A stretch of DNA of 64,000 bases from assembly GCA_963724385.1 (NCBI GenBank), contig CAVRUJ010000001.1, positions 186,001 to 250,000 on the forward strand, read 5' to 3'. Position 1 is the stretch's first letter; each line of letters starts with the position of its first letter. This DNA comes from DASXQK01 sp963724385. Lineage in GTDB: Bacteria > Pseudomonadota > Alphaproteobacteria > Dongiales > Dongiaceae. The translations under genes were made by a program, and so were the position numbers. This document shows, piece after piece, positions 1 to 8,806 of this stretch. Below the pieces are notes generated by a model. The model did no database searches, had not been told where the DNA came from, and saw only the letters and a list, made by a program, of their open reading frames with translations.

Positions 1-922
1 CCGGCTGACCGGCCAGGCGGTGGGGCCGGAGAACGTCGTGGTCGTGGCCGGCGCCCAATGCGCCCTGTTCTCGGCGATGCTGTGCCTGCTGGACCCGGGC
101 GACGAGATCATCGTGCCTGAGCCCATGTACGTGACCTACGAAGCCGTGGTCGGCGCGACCGGCGCCACCATGCGCCGCGTCGGGCTTGATGCCGCCGGCG
201 GCTTCCGCCTGAAGGCCGCCGACATCGCCGCCGCCATCGGCCCCAGGACCCGCGCGGTGCTGATCAACAGCCCCAACAATCCCACCGGCGCCATGATCCG
301 GCGCGCCGAGATGGAGGCGCTCGCCGAGCTTTGCCGGCGCCACGATCTCTGGCTCATCTCGGACGAGGTCTACGGCTCGCTCGTCTTCGAGGGGGAGCAT
401 GTAAGCCCGGGTGGGTTCCCGGCCATGGCCGAGCGCACGGTGACCGTGGACAGCCTCTCGAAATCCCACGCCATGACCGGCTGGCGTCTCGGCTGGGCGG
501 TGGGGCCGCAGGCCCTCATGAGCCATATGGCCCATCTGGCGCTTTGCATGCTCTATGGCTCGCCCGGCTTCGTGCAGGACGCGGCACTCGTCGCCATCGA
601 GCAGGACCTGCCCGAGGTCGCGACGATGCGCGAAGCCCTGAGGCACCGGCGCGACCGGCTGCATCGCCAGCTCTCCCAGGTGCCCAATCTCAGCGTGCCG
701 CTGCCCGAGGCCGGCATGTTCCTGCTGGCCGACGTGAGCCGCACGGGCAGGAGCGCCCGCGACTTCGCCTTCGGCCTGCTGGAAGCGGAGGCTGTCTCCG
801 TTCTGCCCGGCGCCGCCTTCGGCCCCCAGCTCGCCAACTACGTGCGCATCAACCTGGGCGCCCCCGACGAGGAACTGGAAAAGGCTGGCCGGCGCATCGC
901 CGCTTACGCGGGAACCTTGTAG
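1..922 (+). CDS. PLP-dependent aminotransferase class I/II, 5' end missing
   Basis: The C-terminal three quarters of a fold-type I aminotransferase; the reading frame is open at the left edge, so the true start lies outside the window. Seen: the NSPNNPTG substrate/PLP loop (bases 265-288), the SDEVYG segment with the PLP-contacting Asp and Tyr (358-375), and SLSKSHAMTGWRLGW with the Schiff-base lysine codon at 461-463. The family transfers amino groups between an amino acid and a 2-oxo acid in the cytoplasm. Aspartate, aromatic and alanine aminotransferases share these motifs, so the substrate is not determined. The gene ends in front of a cluster of palindromic repeats. Confidence 0.85.
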   Translation, partial: RLTGQAVGPENVVVVAGAQCALFSAMLCLLDPGDEIIVPEPMYVTYEAVVGATGATMRRVGLDAAGGFRLKAADIAAAIGPRTRAVLINSPNNPTGAMIRRAEMEALAELCRRHDLWLISDEVYGSLVFEGEHVSPGGFPAMAERTVTVDSLSKSHAMTGWRLGWAVGPQALMSHMAHLALCMLYGSPGFVQDAALVAIEQDLPEVATMREALRHRRDRLHRQLSQVPNLSVPLPEAGMFLLADVSRTGRSARDFAFGLLEAEAVSVLPGAAFGPQLANYVRINLGAPDEELEKAGRRIAAYAGTL

Positions 923-949
923 GCGGGCTCATCACCCGCATTCACGGCA

Positions 950-1032
950 TCGTCATTCCCGTGCGAAAGGGAGTCCAGGGCGGCATGGAGCTCATCTGTA
1001 GTCTGGACCCCCGCTTTCGCGGGGGCGACGAT
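950..1032. repeat. Palindromic intergenic repeat, complete unit
   Basis: An inverted pair of hairpin modules. The left module starts TCGTCATTCCCG and ends GAGTCCAG; the right module is CTGGACCCCCGC-TTTC-GCGGGGG followed by CGACGA. The right hairpin has a 7 bp stem at 1008-1014/1019-1025. The same family recurs at 1078-1137 and 21761-21825. This is a common type of intergenic palindrome in GC-rich proteobacteria; it may also act as a terminator for the aminotransferase. Confidence 0.7.
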
Positions 1033-1077
1033 TAGGGTGATTGCACGATCGAATTCCACTCCAGCGCCCGCGTCTCT

Positions 1078-1137
1078 TCGTCATTCCCGCGTAAGCGGGA
1101 ATCCAGGGTGGCAAGAATTCCATCTGCCATCTGGACC
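1078..1137. repeat. Palindromic intergenic repeat, degraded second unit
   Basis: Second member of the same family, 46 bases downstream of the first. It carries the perfect hairpin ATTCCCGC-GTAA-GCGGGAAT (1083-1102) followed by CCAG, then CTGGACC without the matching GC-rich arm, so the right half is worn away. It lies between the convergent aminotransferase and lipoprotein genes. Confidence 0.65.
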
Positions 1138-1152
1138 ACCTAAGCCGTCCGT

Positions 1153-1683
1153 TTACCCCTCTGGCGGCCTGGGAGCGGGCAGCTCCACCTTGCGCTCTGT
1201 GCCCGTCGGGCTGCCCAGCAGGAGCCGTAGCGTCCAGCGTTGCCAGCCGGCGCGATAGGCGGCCATGTCGGGTATCCGGATGAGGGCGCGGCTGACATAG
1301 GCTTCCGCGGGCGAGGGCTCAGCGGTGCCGAACAGCGGAAGCGATACGCCGATGTCGGTGTGGAGGGGATCGCTCGATCCGCCCTCGGCGGCGATGCCGA
1401 TGCCGAGGCCATCCTGGTCCTGGCGGGTGATGGTCCGGTCGCTGGAAATCTTATCCGCGGCGAGCGCCGTGCCGTCCGGGGCCAGAAGCTCGGCTTTTTC
1501 GATGGGCTGACGGTCCTCCAGCGTGACTTCGACCGTGTCGGGGCTGCCGGCGAGGAATCCGGCAGTGAAGCTGGGGCGGGAGGCCGGCGCGGGAGGCGGG
1601 CTTTCCCCAGCGCAGGCCCCGAGCCCGATCGCCACGGCTATAGCCAAGAGCAACTTGATGCGAGAACTGCGCGATCCATTCAT
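1153..1683 (-). CDS. Putative lipoprotein of unknown function
   Basis: A 176-residue protein with a basic N-terminus, a hydrophobic stretch and the lipobox-like sequence GLGAC around residue 24, followed by a Pro/Ala-rich linker; this is the expected layout of a signal-peptidase II lipoprotein. The mature part has a ubiquitin-like length but no motif I recognise. It is divergent from glnD across a 192-base region that holds two strong hairpins. An unrelated exported function is as likely as any; I cannot assign a family. Confidence 0.6.
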   Translation of the reverse strand: MNGSRSSRIKLLLAIAVAIGLGACAGESPPPAPASRPSFTAGFLAGSPDTVEVTLEDRQPIEKAELLAPDGTALAADKISSDRTITRQDQDGLGIGIAAEGGSSDPLHTDIGVSLPLFGTAEPSPAEAYVSRALIRIPDMAAYRAGWQRWTLRLLLGSPTGTERKVELPAPRPPEG

Positions 1684-1700
1684 AGGCCCATTATGGCACC

Positions 1701-1808
1701 GGTACCGACTTTCACAGAAAGTCGGTACCTAGTTTAGAGTTTTAGTATCGGATTCACGCAGAAATTCGCGACAAGGCCTAAGTCTCGAATTTCTGCGATC
1801 CGATACTA
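1701..1808. repeat. Composite hairpin element A (two stem-loops, TCA bulge)
   Basis: Two adjacent stem-loops between divergent genes. The first is perfect: GGTACCGACTTTC (1701-1713), loop ACA, and its complement (1717-1729). The second (1744-1807) has an outer 10 bp stem AGTATCGGAT, an unpaired TCA (1754-1756), and an inner 12 bp stem CGCAGAAATTCG closed by a 17-base loop. The spacer contains TTAGAGT. The same asymmetric GAT-TCA-CG bulge and spacer motif occur in the elements at 31110 and 41980, though the stems differ in sequence. Possible roles: a non-autonomous mobile repeat, or RNA structure in the glnD or lipoprotein leader. Confidence 0.75.
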
Positions 1809-1875
1809 TGAGCATGGCTGGGTGCCGGTGCCGGCATTCACTTCCGCGTCAATCCGGTAGCATAATGCCAGCCCC

Positions 1876-4650
1876 ATGGAACTTGTCCGCGACCAGCGCG
1901 CCATCCTCGACCGCCGGCGGCTTTCGGCCGCTCTTGCCTGGGCGGGCGAGCGGGGCGAGGCTGCCCTGCTGGATTGCCTGAAAAAGGCGCTGGCCGAAGG
2001 CCGGGACGAAATCCGGCGCCGGTTCGAGGCCGAGGCCAGGGCCGAGGACGCGGGGCTTCGGGTCAGCCATGAGACCTGCTTCCTCATGGACCAGCTGATC
2101 CGCTGCCTCTACGACTACACTACGGAGCAGGTCTTCCCGCTCGCCAATCCCAGCGCCGGCGAGCGCCTGGCGCTGGTGGCGCTCGGCGGCTACGGCCGCG
2201 GCGAGCTGGCGCCTTTCTCCGACATCGATCTCCTTTTCCTGCTGCCCTACAAGCAGACGCCCCATGGCGAGCAGGTGGTGGAGTTCATGCTCTATCGCCT
2301 GTGGGATCTCAGCCTCAAGGTCGGCCACGCGGTGCGCTCGGTGGAGGAGTGCCTGCGCCAGGCCCGGGCCGACATGGTGATCCGCACCAGCCTTCTGGAG
2401 GCGCGCTTCCTCTGGGGCGAGCAGCCGCTCTACCAGGAGCTGAAGGCGCGGTTCCGGCGCGAGATCGTGGCCGGCAGCGGCCCCGATTTCGTCGAGGCCA
2501 AGCTCGCCGAGCGCGACGCCCGCCTCGCCCGCGTCGGCGATACGCGCTACGCGCTGGAACCCAACATCAAGGAGGGCAAGGGGGGTCTGCGCGATCTGCA
2601 CACCCTCTACTGGATCGCCAAGTACCTCTACCAGGTGGACGACGTGACGGCCCTGGTCGACCGCGGGGTGCTGAACGCCGAGGAGGCGGCGGCCTTCGAC
2701 AAGGCCGCGGCATTCCTGTGGACCCTGCGTTGCCACCTCCACTACCTGGCCGGCCGCGCCGAGGACCACCTCACCTTTGATCTGCAGCCCGAACTCGCGC
2801 GGCGCATCGGCTATACCGACCATGCCGGCACCCGCGGGGTCGAACGGCTGATGAAGCATTACTTCCTGGTGGCCAAGAGCGTGGGCGACCTGACCCGCAT
2901 CTTCTGCGCCGCTCTGGAGGCCAAGCACCAGCGCAAGCCGCGGCTGCGTCTGCCCGGATTGGGGCTGCTGCGGCGCGAGGTCGAGGAATTCCCGATCGAG
3001 GGCGGCCGGCTTTCCCTGCCGGGGCCGGAGCTCCTGACCGAAAGCCCGGTCGCCATGCTGCGGCTGTTCGAAGTCGCCCAGCGGCGCGACCTGGACATTC
3101 ATCCCCACGCGCTTCGCCTGGTGACGCGGCATCTGCGCCTGGTCAAGGGGCTGCGGCGCGACCCTGAGGCGAACCGCCTGTTCGTCGCCATGCTGACCTC
3201 GCCCAAGGGGCCGGAGGCGACCTTGCGGCGGCTGAACGAGGCCGGAGTCTTCGGGCGCTTCATCCCCGACTTCGGCCGGGTCGTCGCCCAGATGCAATAC
3301 GACATGTATCACCACTACACGGTGGACGAGCACACCCTCTTCGCCATCGGCATCCTCCATCGCATCGAACAGGGCGCATTGAAGCAGGAAGCCCCCGTCG
3401 CCTCGGCGGTGGTGCATCAGGTGCTCTCGCGCCGGGTGCTCTATCTCGCCATCCTGCTGCACGACATCGCCAAGGGACGTGGCGGCGATCATTCGGAGCT
3501 CGGCGCCGAGATCGCCCAGAACCTGGGCCCGCGTCTCGGCTTCAGCGAGGAGGAGACCGAGCAGGTCGCCTGGCTGGTCCTGCATCATCTGCTGATGAGC
3601 AACACCGCCTTCAAGCGCGACATCGACGATCCCCGGACGATCGAGAATTTCGCCGGCGCCGTGCAGTCGCTGGAGCGCCTGCGCCTGCTGCTGGTGCTGA
3701 CGGTGGCCGACATCCGGGCGGTGGGGCCGAAGACATGGAACAACTGGAAGGCGGCCTTGCTGCGCGAGCTCTACTGGCGCACGGCCGAGAAGCTCTCCGG
3801 CGGGCTCGAGACGCTCGCCGCCGACGCGCGGGCTCGCACGGCGAGCGAGGCGCTCTCGCGCGAGCTTGCCGACTGGACGCCGGCCGAGATCGAGCGGCAT
3901 CTCGCCCGCGGCCATGCCGCCTATTGGCTCGCCTTCGATACGCCCACCTTAGCGCGCCAGGCGCGACTGCTTCGGGCCATGGCGGTTGAAGGCCAGCCGC
4001 TCGCCCTCGACACACGTGTCGACCGGGCCCGCGGCTCGACCGAGGTGACGGTCGCAACCGCCGACCGGCTCGGCCTCTTCGCCGACCTCGCGGGCGCCTT
4101 CGCACTTGCCGGCGCCGATATCGTCGACGCCCGGATCTTCACGCTCGCCGACGGCATCGTCCTCGACAGCTTCACCATCCAGGATGCCGGCGGCGCCTTC
4201 GAGGAACCGTCCAAGCTCGCCCGCCTGGCGGCGATCATCCGGCGCATCGTGGTCGATTCCCCCGGCGACGGGCCGCAGGAGATCGCCATCCCGCCGGCGG
4301 CCTTCTCGAGCCGGTTCGACCTCTTCACCGTCGCGCCCCGGGTGCTGCTCGACAACAAGGCGAGCGCCGGCCACACGGTGATCGAGGTGAACGGGCGCGA
4401 CCGCAAGGGCCTGCTCCATCGCCTCACGCGCAGCCTCGCGGGCCTCAAGCTGCAGATCGCCAGCGCCAAGGTTTCCACCTTCGGCGCCCGGGCCGTGGAC
4501 GTGTTCTACGTCAAGGACCAGTACGGCCTGAAGATCGAGGACGAGAAGCGCCTGAAGGCGATCCGCGAGCGCCTGATGGAGGCGTTGAGCGAGCCGGCGG
4601 AGGTCGGCGGTCCGAGCGAATCACCACGCAGCGTCGCCGTCGCCGAATGA
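1876..4650 (+). CDS. glnD: [Protein-PII] uridylyltransferase / uridylyl-removing enzyme GlnD
   Basis: A 924-residue bifunctional nitrogen sensor that uridylylates PII at low glutamine and removes UMP at high glutamine. Seen in order: nucleotidyltransferase motif GGYGRGE (104-110) with the metal-binding Asp pair D116/D118; the HD hydrolase motif HDIAKGRGGDHSE starting at H529; and two C-terminal ACT domains (near 722 and 834), the glutamine-sensing part in this family. Length is normal for alphaproteobacteria. The ATG at 1876 follows a divergent promoter region. The stop overlaps the start of the next gene (ATGA), so the two are probably translationally coupled. Confidence 0.97.
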   Translation: MELVRDQRAILDRRRLSAALAWAGERGEAALLDCLKKALAEGRDEIRRRFEAEARAEDAGLRVSHETCFLMDQLIRCLYDYTTEQVFPLANPSAGERLALVALGGYGRGELAPFSDIDLLFLLPYKQTPHGEQVVEFMLYRLWDLSLKVGHAVRSVEECLRQARADMVIRTSLLEARFLWGEQPLYQELKARFRREIVAGSGPDFVEAKLAERDARLARVGDTRYALEPNIKEGKGGLRDLHTLYWIAKYLYQVDDVTALVDRGVLNAEEAAAFDKAAAFLWTLRCHLHYLAGRAEDHLTFDLQPELARRIGYTDHAGTRGVERLMKHYFLVAKSVGDLTRIFCAALEAKHQRKPRLRLPGLGLLRREVEEFPIEGGRLSLPGPELLTESPVAMLRLFEVAQRRDLDIHPHALRLVTRHLRLVKGLRRDPEANRLFVAMLTSPKGPEATLRRLNEAGVFGRFIPDFGRVVAQMQYDMYHHYTVDEHTLFAIGILHRIEQGALKQEAPVASAVVHQVLSRRVLYLAILLHDIAKGRGGDHSELGAEIAQNLGPRLGFSEEETEQVAWLVLHHLLMSNTAFKRDIDDPRTIENFAGAVQSLERLRLLLVLTVADIRAVGPKTWNNWKAALLRELYWRTAEKLSGGLETLAADARARTASEALSRELADWTPAEIERHLARGHAAYWLAFDTPTLARQARLLRAMAVEGQPLALDTRVDRARGSTEVTVATADRLGLFADLAGAFALAGADIVDARIFTLADGIVLDSFTIQDAGGAFEEPSKLARLAAIIRRIVVDSPGDGPQEIAIPPAAFSSRFDLFTVAPRVLLDNKASAGHTVIEVNGRDRKGLLHRLTRSLAGLKLQIASAKVSTFGARAVDVFYVKDQYGLKIEDEKRLKAIRERLMEALSEPAEVGGPSESPRSVAVAE

Positions 4651-5372
4651 GCGGTCGGCAGAGATCAAATTCGCGCCTCGAAGCCGACGCCATGGCGTTG
4701 ACCGAGGATCTCATCGCCCGTCTCGGCCAATGCCCGCCGGAGCCCGGATGGAGCCCGGCCGACCAGAAATTCGAGGACGAGGACTACCGGCAGATGCTCC
4801 AGGCGCTGATGACGGCGCGCCCGGCGGACCAGCTCTGGCTCTTCGCCTACGGCTCGCTCATGTGGCGGCCGGCCTGCCCCGATTGCGAACGCCGGCCCGC
4901 CCGGCTCAGGGGCTATCACCGGCGCTTCTGCCTGTGGATGCGCCGCTATCGCGGCACGCCCGAGCGGCCCGGGCTGATGCTCGCCCTCGACCATGGCGGG
5001 GAATGCCGCGGCCTGGCGATGCGCCTCGACCACAGCGATGCCGAACGCCACCTCGAACAGGTGCTGCGCCGCGAGCTGGTGTTGAAGCCGCCGGCCTACC
5101 GCCCGCGCTGGCTCAGCCTCGAAACGGAGCAAGGCCCGATCACCGCGCTGGGCTTCGTCATCGACCGCAGGAGCCCGCGCTACACCGGCGCGCTTGCCGA
5201 CAGCAAGGTTGCGGAAGTCCTCGCCGGGGCCATCGGCCATGCCGGAACCGGTGCGGAATATCTGCTGCGCACGGTCTTGGAGCTGGAGCAGATCGGCTGC
5301 CGCGACCGGCGCCTGTGGCGACTCCAGGCCATGGTGGCCGAACACCTCGCGGCGCTGCCTGCGAGCGGGTAG
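4647..5372 (+). CDS. ChaC-like gamma-glutamylcyclotransferase
   Basis: A 241-residue protein of the ChaC/GGCT fold, which cleaves gamma-glutamyl peptides such as glutathione to 5-oxoproline. The signature substrate loop FAYGSLMWRP is present with YGSL at residues 68-71, followed by the RGYHRRFCLW strand typical of ChaC. The ATG at 4647 overlaps the glnD stop; an ATG at 4692 is an alternative start and would remove 15 residues before the domain. Coupling to glnD suggests expression with nitrogen regulation, but that is inference. Confidence 0.88.
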   Translation: MSGRQRSNSRLEADAMALTEDLIARLGQCPPEPGWSPADQKFEDEDYRQMLQALMTARPADQLWLFAYGSLMWRPACPDCERRPARLRGYHRRFCLWMRRYRGTPERPGLMLALDHGGECRGLAMRLDHSDAERHLEQVLRRELVLKPPAYRPRWLSLETEQGPITALGFVIDRRSPRYTGALADSKVAEVLAGAIGHAGTGAEYLLRTVLELEQIGCRDRRLWRLQAMVAEHLAALPASG

Positions 5373-5383
5373 CCAGAAAGAAA

Positions 5384-5489
5384 ACCACAGAGGCACAGAG
5401 ACACAGAGAAACAAGTGAAGACATTTGGCCGCTTCGCGGCCGCAGACTCAAATTGATCTATCTCCTCTGTGCCTCTGTGTCTCTGTGGT
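5384..5489. repeat. CCACAGAG-type inverted repeat between convergent genes
   Basis: Left arm ACCACAGAGGCACAGAGAC (from 5384) and right arm ending TCTCTGTGGT (5489) are near-perfect inverted repeats of about 27 bases, separated by about 53 bases. Each arm is itself made of CACAGAG heptamers. It sits just past the ChaC stop and just before the end of the convergent DUF1501 gene, so it could act as a bidirectional terminator. Repeats of this kind are scattered through many bacterial genomes. Confidence 0.65.
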
Positions 5490-5504
5490 AAATCCTTCGC
5501 TTCT

Positions 5505-6714
5505 TCAAGCGCGCAGCAGGTCGCTCATCGCCGGCGCGGCGCGGCTGTCAGGGAAGATCTTGTTCTCCACCGTCATCTCGTCGAGCCCGAGCGGGCGCTG
5601 GCAGATCGCCTTGAAGACGCTGCGCAGGTCGGTGGTGGGCGCGAGGTCCCGGCTCTGATAGAGCCGGTCGCTCGAAGAGGCCCGGCCAATCGGCGATGAC
5701 GCGCCTGCCAGCGACATTGCCGCCGAGAACGAAGGCCGCCGTGCCGGTGCCGTGATCGGTGCCATTGGTGCCGTTGGGCGCGACGGTACGGCCGAACTCA
5801 GTCGCGACCACGACCGTGCTGCGGGCCCAGACCGGCTGCATCGCCTGCCTCAGCGCCGCCAGGCTGTCGGCGAGACTCTTCAGGGCAGTGGGCAGCCGGC
5901 CGGTCATGAGCCCCTGGCCCTGATGGGTATCCCAGCCGAGCGCCTCCAGGACCGCGACCCGGGGCCCGCGCGGATCGGCCAGCAGCTCGCCCACGCCCTT
6001 GGCCGCGGCCGGAAGATAGTCTGCGCGCTTCAGGGATTTGACCGCGCCGCCGGAAGCCCCCATCACCTCGTCGCTCACCTGCTGGGCTTGCAGGCCGTCG
6101 GCCAGCGCCTTGCTGAACAGGGGATCGTCCCGGTAGAGATCGGCCAGGCGATCCAGCAGATCCTGGTTCGCCGCCGGCAGGATCTGCTCCGGCGACCAGG
6201 AACCGACCTCGGCCGAGCCGCGCAGGATGAGGGGCACCGAGGGCCCGACCGAAAGCGCCAGGGAACGACCGTCGTCGGGCATTTCCGCGACCGCCCGGTT
6301 GAGCCAGCCATCGGTCAGCGCGTGGGCTGCCCCGCCCGTCTCCAGCATGTCCTGGCCGTCGAAATGGGAGCGGGCGCGGTAGGGCGTGGCGGCGGCATGA
6401 AGCACGGCGAGCTCGCCCGATTGCCAGAGAGGCATGAGAGGGGCCAGCGCCGGGTTGAGGCCGAAATGCCCGTCGAGGTTGAGGCAGCCGCCGGTCTTGC
6501 CCGGCTCCTCGAAGGCGAGGCTGCCGCGCTGGCTGGCATAGTCCCTGTCGCCATAGGGCGGCACGGCAGCGAGCCCGTCCATGGCGCCGCGCAGCACCAC
6601 CACGACCACCCGGTTGTCCGTCGGCGCCGAGGCCAAAGCGAGGCGGATGCCGCCGGCATAGGCCACACCGGCAGCGCTCAGAACCAGAAGTCGGCGGCGG
6701 GTCAGCATGAGCAT
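5505..6714 (-). pseudogene. DUF1501 secreted protein, interrupted by a frameshift near its C-terminus
   Basis: DUF1501 proteins are exported, sulfatase-like proteins of unknown activity usually paired with DUF1800. The N-terminus has a Tat-like RRRLL and hydrophobic segment; the body shows VVVVLRGAMDGL, SHFDGQDMLE, WDTH and TEFGRT, all typical of the family. Around 5671-5683 the frame breaks: after DWPGL the open frame gives unrelated residues and stops at 5548, while the next frame continues with DRLYQSRDLAPTTDLRSV, the usual family ending, to a stop at 5505. Removing one base restores the protein. Either a real recent mutation or a sequencing error. Last gene of the sigma-factor operon. Confidence 0.8.
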
Positions 6715-6743
6715 TTCTCCCTTTGGCAGGGCAAGGTTTGATG

Positions 6744-6850
6744 CCTACCCCCCGCCCTGGCCCTCCCCCACAAGGGGGGAGGGGAGCTAAGCGAAGCGTC
6801 GCGCTTTTCTTCCCCCGCCCCCTTGACGGGGGCGGGTCGGGGTGGGAGTG
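6744..6850. repeat. GC-rich palindromic repeat inside the DUF1800-DUF1501 gap
   Basis: Nested inverted repeats made of C-runs and G-runs: outer arms CCTACCCCCCGCCC and GGGCGGGTCGGGGTGGG, with inner hairpins CCCTCCCCC/GGGGGGAGGGG and CCCCCGCCCCC/GGGGGCGGG. The structure resembles mobile intergenic palindromes and could attenuate transcription between DUF1800 and DUF1501. Confidence 0.6.
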
Positions 6851-6882
6851 AAAGCCGAACGATCATCGTCAAGTCCGCTCCG

Positions 6883-8304
6883 TCAGCGTCTCTGGAATTC
6901 GGGGCTCGCGAGCACGAGAGCGAAGGCGTCGTCGACCGAGGCGGCATGGGCCACGGCATGGGTCAGCGAATGCCTGGCCACGGGCGCAATCGTCTCGGCG
7001 ATGAGCTGATCGGCGGTAATCCGGCCGCCCACGCGGCCGGCCACGGCGGCGGCGAAATCGGCCCGCTCCAGCACGCCGCTGGCGCCGATCCAGGCATCGG
7101 CCTTGTCGGGCCAGCCCGCCGGCGAGGGGGCATCGAAGGGGAGCTGGCCCAGGCCCTTGAGGGCGCCCAAAACGCCCTTGGCCTTGGTGTCGTCGTCGCC
7201 TTCCATGCCGATCGCGCGCAGCGTCGAGACCACCAGCTCGTTGGGGGTCTTCACTTTGGCGAGCGGATCGGCCCAGGCCTCCGGCGCGTCGATGGCGGCT
7301 TCGGCGAGCGCGCCCAGATCGCCGTCGGTTTCGCGGAAGACGCTCTCGAAGCGCGCGACCGCCGGCGCCGGCGGATCGTCGGCGATGAAATGCTGGGCGA
7401 ACTGGCGGGCGATATGGCGGGCGGTCGAGGGATGGCTGGCGAGCATGGTGAGGGCATCGAGCCCTTCCTGCTCGCCGCCTTCCGCGAATCGCTCGCCCAG
7501 CAAGACCTTCTCCCCCGGCTCATGCATGGCGGCACGGAACTTGAAGGCGCCGAAGTTCGCTTCCCGCGGGCCGGCGATGGACCAGCCGGTGAGGATCTTG
7601 GCGAAGGTGGTGACGTCGGCCTGGGTGTAGCCGCCGTCCACGCCGAGCGTGTGCAGCTCCAGGAGCTCGCGGGCGAGGTTCTCGTTGAGGCCGAGGCCGC
7701 GGCGCTGGCCGGCCCTGGAATCGGGCCCGGTCGAGCGGGCGTTGTCGAGATAGAGCAGCATGGCGGGATGGCGCGTTGCGGCCAGCAGCATGTCGAGGAA
7801 GCGCCCGGTGACGTGGGGGCGGATGGCCTCGCGCTCGAAGGGGCCGGCGAGGCCGATGACGATCGGCCTCTGGATCGACACGGTGAAATGGTTGGACCAG
7901 AAGGCGACCAGGCGTTCGCGCAAAGGATCCTGGCTTTGCACCTGGGCGAAGCTGCGCGCGGTGGCGTCCTTCACGTAGAGCTCGCGGCCCTTCTTGGCGA
8001 GGTTCTGGAAGACCGCCGTCTGCTGCTGTGTCGCGCCGGCGCTGGCCGGGTCGACGCTGCGCTCGAGCCCGAAGACCGGGGCCTGCCGGCCCGCGGGAGC
8101 CCCGGCTTTCCGCTTGGCGAGCTCGCGGCCCACCGTCTCGGAGTCCGGCAGGCCTTCGAGCGCCGCCGGCACCGCGGGCGGACCGGCGAGCTGCGCCTTC
8201 AGCCAGCCGCGCGGATCATTCGCCGCCTCGCCAAGTTCGCCCGGCCGGGCGCCGAGCCCGAAACGGTTGACGGCGATGAAGGCTTCGATGCCAGGCGCAG
8301 CCAT
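6883..8304 (-). CDS. DUF1800 domain protein
   Basis: A 473-residue protein that begins with the family hallmark AVNRFGLGARPGE (about residues 11-23) and contains RERLVAFWSNHFTVS, NENLARELLELHTLG and QADVTTFAKILTGW, all conserved in DUF1800. The biochemical role of the family is unknown; its genes are nearly always next to DUF1501, as here. There is no obvious signal peptide at the ATG chosen (8304). It follows the Spy-like gene by 4 bases, so it belongs to the same operon as the sigma factor. Confidence 0.93.
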   Translation of the reverse strand: MAAPGIEAFIAVNRFGLGARPGELGEAANDPRGWLKAQLAGPPAVPAALEGLPDSETVGRELAKRKAGAPAGRQAPVFGLERSVDPASAGATQQQTAVFQNLAKKGRELYVKDATARSFAQVQSQDPLRERLVAFWSNHFTVSIQRPIVIGLAGPFEREAIRPHVTGRFLDMLLAATRHPAMLLYLDNARSTGPDSRAGQRRGLGLNENLARELLELHTLGVDGGYTQADVTTFAKILTGWSIAGPREANFGAFKFRAAMHEPGEKVLLGERFAEGGEQEGLDALTMLASHPSTARHIARQFAQHFIADDPPAPAVARFESVFRETDGDLGALAEAAIDAPEAWADPLAKVKTPNELVVSTLRAIGMEGDDDTKAKGVLGALKGLGQLPFDAPSPAGWPDKADAWIGASGVLERADFAAAVAGRVGGRITADQLIAETIAPVARHSLTHAVAHAASVDDAFALVLASPEFQRR

Positions 8305-8308
8305 GGCT

Positions 8309-8806
8309 TCACTGGGCCAAATGCTTGCGGGCCGAGGCGGGCAGCTTCTGGACCGCGTCCGCGATCGCCGTTTCCATGGCCGCCTGCAAGGCCTCGTTGC
8401 GGCGCCTGAGCTCGGCGAAAGCGTCGTCCACGGCCTTGCGGTCGAAGTTGTCCGCGCGCAGCAGCCTGATCAGGATCTCGCGCTGCTGGCGCAAAGCCAG
8501 ATTGAGGCCGGTGAAGTCGTCGGCGTGGCCCTTCATTTCGTCCATCACCGTCTGGCGGTCGGCCTGGTCCAGCGGACCAACGAGGTGCTGGATGGCGCGG
8601 CCCGCCACCGGACCGAACTCCCGGACATAGGCCCCGCCGCCGAACAGAAATTCCGGATGCAGGATCCGCCCGAGGATGAGACCGACGAGGAACAGGTTGA
8701 CGACGAGGGAAACGAAGAGGCCGATGGCCACCCAGCGCCGGCCGCTCGGCCGGCTTGCGCTCGGACCTTGAGGGCCCGGCGTGGGCAAGGCATCCGTGGT
8801 CACCAT
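8309..8806 (-). CDS. Periplasmic metal-sensor-like (Spy/CpxP/ZraP type) membrane-anchored protein
   Basis: A 165-residue protein: a short Pro-rich cytoplasmic tail, one transmembrane helix (about residues 27-48), then a helical periplasmic domain. The domain is rich in Arg, Glu and Leu, with RQQREILIRLLRADNFDRKAV and FAELRRRNEALQAAME, the pattern of heavy-metal-resistance/Spy-like proteins. Its 5' end overlaps the upstream gene by 7 bases. In ECF operons such proteins often act with the anti-sigma factor to sense envelope or metal stress; direct function here is inferred from position. Confidence 0.72.
   Translation of the reverse strand: MVTTDALPTPGPQGPSASRPSGRRWVAIGLFVSLVVNLFLVGLILGRILHPEFLFGGGAYVREFGPVAGRAIQHLVGPLDQADRQTVMDEMKGHADDFTGLNLALRQQREILIRLLRADNFDRKAVDDAFAELRRRNEALQAAMETAIADAVQKLPASARKHLAQ

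Noticed and set aside
1849..3915. 688-codon minus-strand open frame over glnD
   Set aside because: It lies wholly opposite a gene with unmistakable GlnD motifs and shows His/Gln-rich shadow composition.
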